From NCBI RefSeq assembly GCF_003966565.1, contig NZ_AP018718.1, positions 1,984,001 through 2,048,000 on the forward strand: 64,000 nucleotides of DNA, written 5' to 3'. Below, piece after piece: positions 7,489-18,034 of the stretch. The position numbers were made by a program, and so were the translations under genes. A model generated the notes under the pieces. It was given only the letters and a program-made list of their open reading frames with translations, ran no database searches and was not told where the DNA came from. The first letter of the stretch is position 1, and each line of letters begins with the position of its first letter. Source of the DNA: Sulfuricystis multivorans (GTDB taxonomy: Bacteria > Pseudomonadota > Gammaproteobacteria > Burkholderiales > Rhodocyclaceae).

Positions 7489-8864
7489 AGCAGCACCCTC
7501 CGGAAGTCGCCGAGCAATTGGGCCAGATAAGCGTTGAAGCGCGTCGCCAACGCGCCGTCGATGACGCGATGATCGGCGGAGAGCGACAGCGGCAGGATCA
7601 GACGCGGCACGAACTCCTGGCCATTCCACACCGGCTTGATGCTGGCCTTGCTGACGCCGAGGATCGCCACCTCCGGCGCATTGACGATCGGCGAGAATGC
7701 GGTGCCGCCGATGCCGCCAACGCTCGAAATGGTGAAGCTCGCGCCCTGCATCTCGGTGGGGGAAAGCTTGCCTTCGCGCGCCTTTTTCGCAAGCTCGGCG
7801 GTTTCCTGCGCGATCTCGATGACCCCCTTCTTGTCGGCCTCTTTCAGCACCGGCACGACCAGGCCGTTCGGCGTGTCGGCAGCAAAGCCGATGTGCCAGT
7901 AGTTTTTATAGACGATCTCGTCGCCGTCGAGCGAGCCGTTGAGCTCGGGATATTTCTTCAGCGCCGCGACGGCTGCCTTGATGATGAAGGCGAGCATCGT
8001 GATCTTGATGCCGGTTTTCTCGTTTTCCTTGTTGAGCGTCACGCGCAAGGCTTCGAGCTCGGTGACGTCGGCATCCTCGTGATAGGTCACTGCCGGGATC
8101 ATCACCCAGTTGCGGGCCAAATTCGGCCCGGAAATCTTCTTGATGCGCGACAAGGGCTTTCTCTCGACCGGGCCGAACTTGGCGAAATCGACCTGCGGCC
8201 AGGGCGGCAGATTCAGCCCTGCCCCCAAACTCGGCGCTGACGGGACGGCACCACCGGCGAGCGCGGCTTTCACGAAGGCCTGGACGTCCTGATGCGTAAT
8301 GCGCCCTTTCGGCCCGCTGCCTTTCACCTGCGCGATGTCGACGCCCAGTTCGCGCGCGAAGCGGCGCACCGAAGGGCTGGCGTGCGGCTTGACGCCATCG
8401 AGCTCGGCGACGATCTCGGCCGGCGATGGCAGGCGCACGGGTGGCGGCAGGATCGCGATGGTCGGCGTCGGCGGCACGGGGCCGGCTGACGCAGACGGCG
8501 CAACGACCGGCGCCGGCACGGCCTCGGGAGTCCGTGCGGCGGCGGCCTCGGGAGTCTGTGCGGCTGCGGCCTCGGGAGTCCGTGCGGCGGCCTCGGGCGC
8601 CGGGGCCGCTGGTGTTGCGGGCGCTGGCGCTTGGGCGGCCGGTTCGAGCACGACGATCGACGTCCCTTCGCTGACCTTGTCGCCGAGCTTGACCTTGACT
8701 TCCTTGACGATGCCCGCGGCGGGGCTGGGCACGTCCATCGTCGCCTTGTCCGATTCGAGCGTGATCAGCGCATCTTCGGCCTTGACCTCATCGCCCGGTT
8801 TGACGTGGATCTCGATGACCGGAACGTCCTTGAAATCACCGATGTCGGGAACTTGGATGTCCAT
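7485..8864 (-). CDS. aceF: Dihydrolipoyllysine acetyltransferase (E2 of pyruvate dehydrogenase)
   Basis: E2 core of the PDH complex, transferring acetyl from lipoamide to CoA. The 459 residues contain one N-terminal lipoyl domain with modified Lys40 (ESDKATMD), an Ala/Pro linker of TPEAAAA(Q/R) octads, an E1/E3-binding domain (VRRFARELGVDIAQVKGSG) and a catalytic domain ending with the HxxxDG motif (DHRVIDG). Many AceF proteins of this type carry two or three lipoyl domains; this one has a single one. A 26-bp interspersed repeat encodes GAVPSAPSL just before the catalytic domain. The start at 8864 lies 5 bp after the aceE stop. Confidence 0.95.
   Translation of the reverse strand: MDIQVPDIGDFKDVPVIEIHVKPGDEVKAEDALITLESDKATMDVPSPAAGIVKEVKVKLGDKVSEGTSIVVLEPAAQAPAPATPAAPAPEAAARTPEAAAAQTPEAAAARTPEAVPAPVVAPSASAGPVPPTPTIAILPPPVRLPSPAEIVAELDGVKPHASPSVRRFARELGVDIAQVKGSGPKGRITHQDVQAFVKAALAGGAVPSAPSLGAGLNLPPWPQVDFAKFGPVERKPLSRIKKISGPNLARNWVMIPAVTYHEDADVTELEALRVTLNKENEKTGIKITMLAFIIKAAVAALKKYPELNGSLDGDEIVYKNYWHIGFAADTPNGLVVPVLKEADKKGVIEIAQETAELAKKAREGKLSPTEMQGASFTISSVGGIGGTAFSPIVNAPEVAILGVSKASIKPVWNGQEFVPRLILPLSLSADHRVIDGALATRFNAYLAQLLGDFRRVLL
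8227..8252 (+). repeat. 26-bp interspersed coding repeat, copy 2 (in aceF)
   Basis: Lies antisense to aceF, which reads it as GAVPSAPSL. Base-for-base identical to the copy at 51286-51311. Confidence 0.7.
8521..8598 (-). repeat. 24-bp tandem repeat in the AceF linker
   Basis: Units beginning at 8521, 8545, 8569 and 8590, each containing GCCTCGGGAGTC or a close variant, encode TPEAAAAQ/TPEAAAAR octads of the flexible linker between the lipoyl and E1/E3-binding domains. The copies are nearly identical, so length variation between strains by slippage is plausible. Confidence 0.75.
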
Positions 8865-8868
8865 CGCC

Positions 8869-11571
<2,703 letters not shown>

Positions 11572-11601
11572 ATCTCCTCCTGTATGGAGCGATGGAATCG
11601 G

Positions 11602-11653
11602 GCTTCGCGGGGTGCGCGAAGCGGTTGTTCGTATAGGCCGCCGGGTAGGCGGC
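11602..11653. promoter_or_regulatory. Two inverted repeats in the aceE / porG divergent region
   Basis: The 176-bp gap between the divergent starts holds GCTTCGCG (11602-11609) facing CGCGAAGC (11615-11622) with a 5-nt loop, and GCCGCC (11637-11642) facing GGCGGC (11648-11653) with a 5-nt loop. They may be leader hairpins of the aceE mRNA or operators. I see no convincing promoter pair and no PdhR-type ATTGGTATACCAAT site. Confidence 0.35.
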
Positions 11654-11747
11654 GCTGCCGATGTTAAAGGGTTAAACTCACCCTCGCAATCGGGCAGTGC
11701 ACCATGAACGCCACAGCAGGCCCGATCCATCACGAGGAGAACGCAGC

Positions 11748-12338
11748 ATGTTCCAGGCTCGCTTTCACGGCCGCGGTGGTCAAGGGGTCGTCACCGCAGC
11801 GGAGATGCTCTCCATCGCCGCCTTCGACGAAGGCCGCCATGCCCAGGCCTTTCCCAGCTTCGGCTCGGAACGCACCGGAGCGCCCGTGGTCGCCTTCTGC
11901 CGCATCGACGACAAGGAAATCCGTCTGCGCGAACCGGTCACTGCGCCCGATGCGCTGATCATCCAGGACCCCACGCTCCTGCATCAGGTGGACTGTTTCG
12001 CGGGTCTCAAGCCCGACGGCTACATCCTGATCAACACCGGCAAGAGCTTTGCCGAACTTGGGCTGGGCGAATTCGTGGCGAACTACCGCCCAGAGCGGCT
12101 GTGCACCCTGCCCGCCACCGAGCTGGCCTTGAAGCATGTCGGCCGGCCGGTGCCCAATGTGCCGCTCTTGGGCGCCTTCGCCGCCGTCACCGGCATCGTC
12201 CGGCTCGATTCGGTGCTCAAGGCGATCCGTGAGAAATTCTCCGGCAAGGTTGCCAGCGGCAATATCGCCGCGGCTGCCGAAGCTTTCGAGCTCGCCAGGC
12301 AAAAAATGGAGGCTGCCGCCCATGTTGAAACAGTGTGA
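11748..12338 (+). CDS. 2-oxoacid:acceptor oxidoreductase, gamma subunit
   Basis: Gamma subunit of a TPP-dependent 2-oxoacid oxidoreductase of the pyruvate/phenylglyoxylate type. The 196 residues show the domain III signature RFHGRGGQGVVTAAEML and the FPSFGSERTGAPVVAF motif. I use the ATG at 11748, preceded by GAGGAGAA, and reject the ATG-like starts upstream, which add an unrelated N-terminus. Its end overlaps the alpha gene by 17 bp. The substrate (pyruvate, phenylglyoxylate or another 2-oxoacid) cannot be decided from this subunit. Confidence 0.9.
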   Translation: MFQARFHGRGGQGVVTAAEMLSIAAFDEGRHAQAFPSFGSERTGAPVVAFCRIDDKEIRLREPVTAPDALIIQDPTLLHQVDCFAGLKPDGYILINTGKSFAELGLGEFVANYRPERLCTLPATELALKHVGRPVPNVPLLGAFAAVTGIVRLDSVLKAIREKFSGKVASGNIAAAAEAFELARQKMEAAAHVETV

Positions 12339-13575
12339 AGGTTCGCGCGCCGTCGCCGAGGCGGTGGCGCTGTGTCGCCCCGAGGTGGTCTGCGCTTATC
12401 CGATTTCGCCGCAGACGCACATCGTCGAAGCGCTGGGCGAGATGGTCAAGGCAGGCACGCTCAGCCCCTGTGAGTTCATCAACGTCGAATCCGAATTCGC
12501 CGCGATGTCGGTGGCGATCGGCGCCTCTGCTGCCGGCGCGCGCAGCTACACGGCCACCGCCTCGCAGGGCCTGCTGTTCATGGCTGAAGCCGTATTCAAC
12601 GCTTCCGGCCTGGGGCTGCCGATCGTGATGACGGTGGCCAATCGGGCGATCGGCGCGCCGATCAACATCTGGAACGACCACTCGGATGCGCTGGCGATGC
12701 GCGACGCCGGCTGGATCCAGCTATTTGCCGAGAACAATCAGGAAGCGCTGGATCTGCACATCCAGGCCTTCCGCCTCGGCGAGGAACTCAGCTTGCCGGT
12801 AATGGTGTGCATGGACGGCTTCATCCTCACTCACGCCTACGAGCGCGTGGATATGCCGACGCAGGAACAGGTGGACGCCTACCTGCCGAAATACGAGCCG
12901 CGCCAGGTGCTCGATCCGGCCGAGCCGGTGTCGATCGGCGCGATGGTCGGCCCCGAGGCCTTCATGGAGGTGCGCTATCTCGCCCATGCCAAACAGATGG
13001 AGGCGCTGAAGCTGATCCCGGCGTATGCGGCAGAGTTTTGCAGCATCTTCGGTCGCGATTCGGGCGGCCTCACACACACCTATCGCTGCGAAGACGCCGA
13101 GACCATCGTCGTCGCGATGGGTTCGGTGCTCGGCACGATCAAGGACGTCGTCGATGAAATGCGTGCCCAGGGCCACAAGATCGGCGCCTTGGGGATCACG
13201 CTGTTCCGCCCCTTCCCGCTCGAGGGCGTGCGTGCGGGTCTGGCGGGGGCGAAGCGCGTCGTGGTGATCGAGAAGAGCATGGCCGTGGGGCTGGGCGGGA
13301 TACTCTCGACCAACGTGCGCATGGCGCTGTCGGGCTTGCACATGCACGGCTATACGGTCATCGCCGGGCTGGGCGGCCGTGCGATCACCAAGAAGTCGCT
13401 GACGGAACTGTTCCTCAAGGCAGAGAAAGACACGCTCGAACACGTCACTTTCCTCGACCTCGACTGGGCGATGGTCAACAAGCAGCTCGAACGGGAGAAG
13501 GCGCACCGCCGCTGCGGCCCGGTGGCCGAGAACCTGCTGCGCGACATCGGCGTCGTCGCGGCGAGAAACTATTGA
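12322..13575 (+). CDS. 2-oxoacid:acceptor oxidoreductase, alpha subunit
   Basis: The 417 residues contain the pyrimidine-binding domain of PorA-type enzymes: AVALCRPEVVCAYPISPQTHIVEAL, the catalytic-region Glu in NVESEFAAMSVAIGASAAGAR, and TATASQGLLFMAEAVF. The transketolase C-terminal domain follows (VRAGLAGAKRVVVIEKSMAVG). The start at 12322 places the first conserved motif at the N-terminus as in the family. The gene overlaps the gamma gene and is followed, after a 225-bp gap, by beta. Phenylglyoxylate dehydrogenase (Pad) and pyruvate oxidoreductase alpha subunits look alike at this level. Confidence 0.9.
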   Translation: MLKQCEGSRAVAEAVALCRPEVVCAYPISPQTHIVEALGEMVKAGTLSPCEFINVESEFAAMSVAIGASAAGARSYTATASQGLLFMAEAVFNASGLGLPIVMTVANRAIGAPINIWNDHSDALAMRDAGWIQLFAENNQEALDLHIQAFRLGEELSLPVMVCMDGFILTHAYERVDMPTQEQVDAYLPKYEPRQVLDPAEPVSIGAMVGPEAFMEVRYLAHAKQMEALKLIPAYAAEFCSIFGRDSGGLTHTYRCEDAETIVVAMGSVLGTIKDVVDEMRAQGHKIGALGITLFRPFPLEGVRAGLAGAKRVVVIEKSMAVGLGGILSTNVRMALSGLHMHGYTVIAGLGGRAITKKSLTELFLKAEKDTLEHVTFLDLDWAMVNKQLEREKAHRRCGPVAENLLRDIGVVAARNY

Positions 13576-13800
13576 GGCAGGCATGCGGTATGGACAGGCA
13601 GCGATTTGCCAGCGGGTGTCGGCAGCCGTCGGCGCAGGGCGTGGATACGGCGCCCGCTTGTCCGAGCATTGCGAGTCGTGGGCGCACCACGCCCAAGCCC
13701 AACGGCTGCCCCAGCCGCGAACCATGAGCCGCCCTGCCCATGCCGACTGCCAACGGCTCTCGAGATCATTTGCAGCCTGGCAACATTGAGGGAGAACTCC
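13576..13800. other. 225-bp gap between oxidoreductase alpha and beta genes
   Basis: No gene is supported. A 68-codon frame (13583-13789) has no ferredoxin cysteines and no family resemblance. A TGGGC/GCCCA inverted repeat lies near 13679-13696. AGGGAGAA before 13801 is the beta-subunit ribosome-binding site. A delta-type ferredoxin gene, which some relatives carry near here, is absent; its function is fused into the flavoprotein downstream. Confidence 0.5.
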
Positions 13801-14808
13801 ATGTCCTACCAACCGATCAAGTTCTACCAGACCGGCACCTTCACGGTCGGCAACCGCCTGCTGCCGCCGGAACAGCGCAGCGTGCAGGCGCAGGTCAAGC
13901 GCTACAACTCGATCAACTCCGGTCACCGCGCCTGCCAGGGCTGCGGCGAGGCGCTCGGCGCACGCTATGCGATCGACGCGGCGATGGAAGCAACCAACGG
14001 TCGGGTGATCTGCGCCAACGCCACTGGCTGTCTGGAAGTGTTCTCGACACCCTATCCGGAAACGAGCTGGCAGGTGCCGTGGCTCCATTCGCTGTTCGGC
14101 AACACCGCGGCGGTGGCGACCGGGATCGCCGCAGCGCTCAAGGTGAAGATGCACAAAGGCGAGCGCCGCCACATCCGTGTCGTCGCCCAGGGCGGCGATG
14201 GCGGCACCACCGACATCGGCTTCGGCTGTCTCTCCGGCATGTTCGAGCGCAACGACGACGTGCTTTACATCTGCTATGACAACAACGGCTACATGAACAC
14301 CGGCGTGCAGCGCTCCTCCGCCACGCCGCCGGCGGCGCGCACCACGACCACGCCGGCGGCCGGGCCCGAGCCGGGCAATCCGTTCGGTCAGGGCAAGTTC
14401 GTGCCGGCGATCGCGATGGCGCACGAGATTCCTTATGTGGCCACCGCGACGGTCGCCGATCTCAGAGACCTCGAAGCCAAGGTGCGCCGCGCGATGGAAT
14501 TTCACGGCGCGCGCTATCTGCACATCCTCGTGCCCTGCCCGCTCGGCTGGGGCACGCAGCCGAACGAGACGATCAAGATGGCGCGGCTCGCCAAGGAGAC
14601 GGGCTTGTTTCCGGTCTTCGAAGCCGAATACGGCGAGCAAAAGTCGGCGCTGGCGATACGGCACCCCCTGCCCGTCGAGGAATATCTGAAGCCGCAGAAA
14701 CGCTTTGCTCACCTGTTCGCGCCGAAGCTGCGCACCGAGGCGATCGCCCGGCTGCAGGCGCTCGCCGATCGCAACATCCGGAAATACAAGCTGCTCGAAG
14801 GAATGTGA
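13801..14808 (+). CDS. 2-oxoacid:acceptor oxidoreductase, beta subunit (TPP-binding)
   Basis: The 335-residue subunit binds TPP and an Fe-S cluster. It shows GHRACQGCGEALGARYA with cluster cysteines, ANATGCLEVFSTPYP, and the TPP/Mg motif GGDGGTTDIGFGCLSG followed by CYDNNGYMNTG. The TPAARTTTTPAAG stretch is the usual PorB loop. A 26-bp interspersed repeat (14640-14665) encodes QKSALAIRHP near the C-terminus. The stop at 14808 is one base from the ATG of the flavoprotein gene, so the two are tightly linked. Confidence 0.92.
   Translation: MSYQPIKFYQTGTFTVGNRLLPPEQRSVQAQVKRYNSINSGHRACQGCGEALGARYAIDAAMEATNGRVICANATGCLEVFSTPYPETSWQVPWLHSLFGNTAAVATGIAAALKVKMHKGERRHIRVVAQGGDGGTTDIGFGCLSGMFERNDDVLYICYDNNGYMNTGVQRSSATPPAARTTTTPAAGPEPGNPFGQGKFVPAIAMAHEIPYVATATVADLRDLEAKVRRAMEFHGARYLHILVPCPLGWGTQPNETIKMARLAKETGLFPVFEAEYGEQKSALAIRHPLPVEEYLKPQKRFAHLFAPKLRTEAIARLQALADRNIRKYKLLEGM
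14640..14665 (+). repeat. 26-bp interspersed coding repeat, copy 3 (in the beta-subunit gene)
   Basis: AAAGTCGGCGCTGGCG then ATACGGCACC. It is read as KSALAIRH, a different frame from rsmE. Confidence 0.65.
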
Positions 14809-14809
14809 C

Positions 14810-16429
14810 ATGGACAAGCCCTTTGCCATCACCCTCGATCCCGGCTCCTCGCTCGCCAACCGCACCGGCTCATGGCGCACTTTCCGGCCGGTGTATGTCG
14901 ACCGTCTGCCGCCGTGCAATGCCGCCTGCCCGGCCGGGGAAAACATCCAGGGCTGGCTCTATCATGCCGAAGCCGGCGACTACGAAGCGGCCTGGCGCGC
15001 GCTGGTGGAAAACAACCCGCTGCCCGCGATCATGGGCCGCGTCTGCTACCATCCCTGCGAGGGCGCCTGCAACCGTCAGCATCTGGATGAGGCGGTCGGC
15101 ATCAATTCGGTCGAACGCTTCCTCGGCGACGAGGCGATCAAACGCGGCTGGCGTTTTGCCAAACCCGAGACGAAAAGCGGCAAGAAGGTGCTGGTCGTAG
15201 GCGCCGGGCCATCGGGTCTTTCCTGCGCCTATCACCTCGCCCGGCTGGGCCACCAAGTAGAAATTCGCGAAGCCGCTCCCTATCCCGGCGGCATGATGCG
15301 CTTCGGCATCCCGAAATACCGCCTGCCGCGCGAGGTGATCGACGCCGAAGTCGCGCGCATCCTCGAGTTGGGCGTCACCCTGAAGCTCAACGCCAAGGTC
15401 GGCGATCTCGAAGCGGCGATGCAGGAAGGTTTCGATGCCGCCTTTCTCGCCGTCGGCGCGCACATCGGCAAGCGCGCCTACATTCCGGCCGGCACCGCCG
15501 CAAAGATGCTCGATGCGGTCTCGGTGCTGCGTTCGCTAGCAGGCGACGAGAAGCCGCAGCTCGGCCGCCGTGTCGTCGTCTATGGCGGCGGCAACACGGC
15601 GATCGACGTCGCCCGCTCGGTGAAGCGCCTGGGCGCCGAGCCGGTGATCGTCTATCGCCGCACCCGCGACAAGGCGCCGGCGCACGATTCCGAGATCGAA
15701 GAAGCGCTCGAGGAAGGCGTGATGATCAAGTGGCTGGCGACGATCAAGCATGCCGACGCCGGCGAAATCACCATCGAGAAGATGGTGCTCGACGACAAAG
15801 GCTTCCCGCAGCCGACCGGCGAATTCGAGACGCTGGCGGCGGATTCGGTGGTGATGGCGCTCGGCCAGGACGTGGACCTGTCGCTGCTCGAGAAGGTGCC
15901 CGGGCTGGAGGTGAAAGACGGCGTCGTGCAGGTCGGCCCGAACATGATGACCGGTCGCCCCGGCATCTTCGCCGGCGGCGACATGGTGCCCTCCGAGCGT
16001 ACCGTGACGGTCGCGGTCGGCCACGGCAGACAGGCCGCGCGCCACATCGACGCCTGGCTGAAAGGCGAAACCTATCTTCCGCCCCCCAAGCATGAGCCTG
16101 CCACCTTCGACAAGCTCAACACCTGGTATTACTCCGAGGCGCCGCATCAGGTGCGGCCGACGCTCGACATCCTGCGCCGCCAGTCCACGTTCGACGAAGT
16201 GGTGCAGGGGCTGGATGAATCGAATGCCCTGTTCGAAGCACGCCGCTGCTTATCCTGCGGCAACTGCTTCGAATGCGACAACTGTTACGGCGTCTGCCCG
16301 GACAATGCGGTGATCAAGCTCGGCCCTGGCAAGCGCTTCGAATTCAATTACGACTATTGCAAGGGCTGCGGGCTGTGCGCGGCGGAATGTCCGTGCGGAG
16401 CGATCAAGATGGTGCCGGAAGAAAACTAG
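14810..16429 (+). CDS. FAD-dependent NAD(P) oxidoreductase subunit fused to a 2x[4Fe-4S] ferredoxin domain
   Basis: The 539-residue protein resembles the small subunit of glutamate synthase. An N-terminal Fe-S region (CNAACPAGENIQGW, CYHPCEGACN) is followed by an FAD Rossmann fold (LVVGAGPSGLSCAYHLARLG, near residue 125) and an NAD(P) Rossmann fold (VVVYGGGNTAIDVARSVKRLG, near 260). A C-terminal ferredoxin domain has two clusters (CLSCGNCFECDNCYGVCP and CKGCGLCAAECPCGAI). In NAD-linked phenylglyoxylate dehydrogenase, a separate flavoprotein and ferredoxin pass electrons from the TPP enzyme to NAD. Here both roles appear fused, so I infer an NAD(P)-reducing 2-oxoacid oxidoreductase. The stop overlaps that of the convergent cNMP-binding gene. 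Confidence 0.88.
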   Translation: MDKPFAITLDPGSSLANRTGSWRTFRPVYVDRLPPCNAACPAGENIQGWLYHAEAGDYEAAWRALVENNPLPAIMGRVCYHPCEGACNRQHLDEAVGINSVERFLGDEAIKRGWRFAKPETKSGKKVLVVGAGPSGLSCAYHLARLGHQVEIREAAPYPGGMMRFGIPKYRLPREVIDAEVARILELGVTLKLNAKVGDLEAAMQEGFDAAFLAVGAHIGKRAYIPAGTAAKMLDAVSVLRSLAGDEKPQLGRRVVVYGGGNTAIDVARSVKRLGAEPVIVYRRTRDKAPAHDSEIEEALEEGVMIKWLATIKHADAGEITIEKMVLDDKGFPQPTGEFETLAADSVVMALGQDVDLSLLEKVPGLEVKDGVVQVGPNMMTGRPGIFAGGDMVPSERTVTVAVGHGRQAARHIDAWLKGETYLPPPKHEPATFDKLNTWYYSEAPHQVRPTLDILRRQSTFDEVVQGLDESNALFEARRCLSCGNCFECDNCYGVCPDNAVIKLGPGKRFEFNYDYCKGCGLCAAECPCGAIKMVPEEN

Positions 16430-16902
16430 CGTGGCGTGATCGCCAAGCGGCGAATCTTCTCGTGCATCCGTTCGAGATTGATGTTGAGCATGCGGAACAG
16501 GCCACGCATGAAATTGTAGACCTGGCGCGGATGAGTTTCGATCAAGAGCTCGAAATCGTCCGGCCGCACGGCATACACCACCGTCGGCCCCTTGGCCTGC
16601 AAGGTCACCTGGCGTGGCGTGCGCTCGACGAAACAGCGGATGCCGGCACAATCGCCGGCCTTCATCGTATTCACGATCCGGTTACGGCCATTGACCTTGC
16701 TGCTCACTTTGAGACTGCCGGCGGTGACGATGAAAAGCGTGTAATCCTCGTCGCCCTCGCGCACCAACACCTCGCCATCCGTCAGTTCGCGCACTTCCAT
16801 GACGGTGGCCAAGACCTGGCAGTCGAGGTCGCCAAGAAACCTGCCGAGCTCGGAATCCTTGATGAGCAAGCGCGCCGGTTCGTGTTCTGACGTGATGGGC
16901 AT
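16426..16902 (-). CDS. Cyclic-nucleotide-binding-domain protein without DNA-binding domain
   Basis: The 158 residues cover essentially one Crp/Fnr-type cNMP-binding beta barrel (VLVREGDEDYTLFIVTAGSLKVSSKV, GDCAGIRCFVERTPRQVTLQA) and a C-terminal helix. The helix-turn-helix of Crp/Fnr regulators is absent. The product may bind a nucleotide and act on a partner rather than on DNA. I start at 16902 (MPITSEHEP). It is convergent with the oxidoreductase flavoprotein gene, and the two stop codons overlap by 4 bp. No function can be assigned. Confidence 0.75.
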   Translation of the reverse strand: MPITSEHEPARLLIKDSELGRFLGDLDCQVLATVMEVRELTDGEVLVREGDEDYTLFIVTAGSLKVSSKVNGRNRIVNTMKAGDCAGIRCFVERTPRQVTLQAKGPTVVYAVRPDDFELLIETHPRQVYNFMRGLFRMLNINLERMHEKIRRLAITPR

Positions 16903-17071
16903 GGGCGACAGACCTACGATTTCGAGACGAAAAAAAGTATATCGACCCCTGCCGATTCGCCCCATTGTTAGATTTTGGGTGGGAATAGGACGCTTCTATG
17001 CCGCCACGTCCGTTGGGGCAGTGATCGAGTTCGATTTGCTCGTCATCTCCGCCCCTAGCAGGCGGGTTAGG

Positions 17072-17277
17072 GGAAACGCTGAAGAAGGCCGCGAGCGGGA
17101 TGTAGCGCAAGGCGTTTGGTGCGCAGCGACCGAGACATAACATGGAGTTAGGCGAGGGAGAGACAACGAAGTTGCGGCGAAGGCTAACCTCGGCTTTGCC
17201 GAGGTTAAGCGAAGCGGCCGAAGCCAACACCGCGCAACGCAGCGATGCGCCCGCGCAGCAACTTATTCAGCGTTTCC
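17072..17277 (+). repeat. Type 2 MITE-like element, copy 1
   Basis: Begins GGAAACGCTGAAGAA and ends TTATTCAGCGTTTCC, an imperfect 15-bp inverted pair. The outer 60 bp on each side pair imperfectly, so the whole element is a long palindrome with an internal perfect hairpin AACCTCGG/CCGAGGTT. TTAG at 17067-17070 and 17278-17281 looks like a 4-bp target duplication, with one extra G at 17071. Compared with the copy at 57850 it lacks 66 internal bases. It fills most of the gap 16903-17293; upstream of it (16903-17066) I see nothing definable. Confidence 0.8.
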
Positions 17278-17293
17278 TTAGAGTAATGCACCC

Positions 17294-18034
17294 ATGGCCA
17301 GCGCCACCTTTCGCTTCTATGCCGAGCTCAACGCCTTCCTGCCGCTCGAACGGCGGCAGCGGGATTTCGTCGTCAAACTCGCCCGCGCCGCGACGACCAA
17401 GCACATGATCGAGGCCTGCGGCGTGCCGCATACCGAGGTGGCGTACATCTTCGTCAATGGCGAGCCCGCGAGCTTTTCACGCCTGCTCAAGGATGGCGAC
17501 CGGGTGGCGGTGTATCCTGCCATCAAGCGGCTCGACCTCTCCCCGCTCGCGCCGCTCAACGCACCGCCCCCCGGCAGACCGAGCTTCATCGCCGACTGCC
17601 ATCTCGGCGGGCTCGCCCGCATGTTGCGGATGGCTGGCTTCGATACCGCATTTCGCAACGACTATGACGATCGGGAGATCGCCGAGCTCGCCGACCGCGA
17701 GTCGCGCATCGTGCTCACGCGCGATCTCGAATTGTTGAAGCTGCGCACGATCCGCTACGGTGCCTATGTGCATGCCTTGAAGGCCGAGGCGCAGTTCGCC
17801 GAAGTCGTCAGGCGTTTCGACCTGTTGCCTCACTTCGCGCCGTTTTCACGCTGTCTGCTGTGCAATGTCCTGCTCCGCGACGTCGCCAAGGAGGTGGTAA
17901 TCGACCAACTGCCACCTTCGGTGCGGGAACATCAACGGCATTTCCGCCGCTGTCCGAGCTGCCAACGCATCTATTGGCCCGGCTCGCACTGGGAACGGAT
18001 GCAGGCGATGCTGTCGGCCGCAGTCCGCCGATAA
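17294..18034 (+). CDS. Mut7-C RNase domain protein with N-terminal ubiquitin-like domain
   Basis: The 246-residue protein has two parts. Residues 1-85 form a beta-grasp, ThiS/MoaD-like domain (FRFYAELNAFLP, VNGEPASFSRLLKDGDRVAVYP). Residues 95-245 match the Mut7-C PIN-like domain (FIADCHLGGLARMLRMAGFDT, IVLTRDLELLKLR) with a zinc ribbon CLLCN...CPSCQRIYWPGSHW. The conserved acidic residues (D in IADCHLG, RDLELL) suggest an RNase. The fusion is known in bacteria, but substrates are not established to my knowledge. The ATG lies 17 bp after a type 2 element. The 3' end overlaps the convergent pyruvyl transferase gene by 64 bp. Confidence 0.85.
   Translation: MASATFRFYAELNAFLPLERRQRDFVVKLARAATTKHMIEACGVPHTEVAYIFVNGEPASFSRLLKDGDRVAVYPAIKRLDLSPLAPLNAPPPGRPSFIADCHLGGLARMLRMAGFDTAFRNDYDDREIAELADRESRIVLTRDLELLKLRTIRYGAYVHALKAEAQFAEVVRRFDLLPHFAPFSRCLLCNVLLRDVAKEVVIDQLPPSVREHQRHFRRCPSCQRIYWPGSHWERMQAMLSAAVRR

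Noticed and set aside
13583-13789. 68-codon open frame between the alpha and beta oxidoreductase genes
   Set aside because: No cysteine pattern of the delta ferredoxin, no ribosome-binding site and no family resemblance.
12721-14946. Minus-strand 741-codon frame
   Set aside because: Antisense shadow of the alpha/beta oxidoreductase genes.
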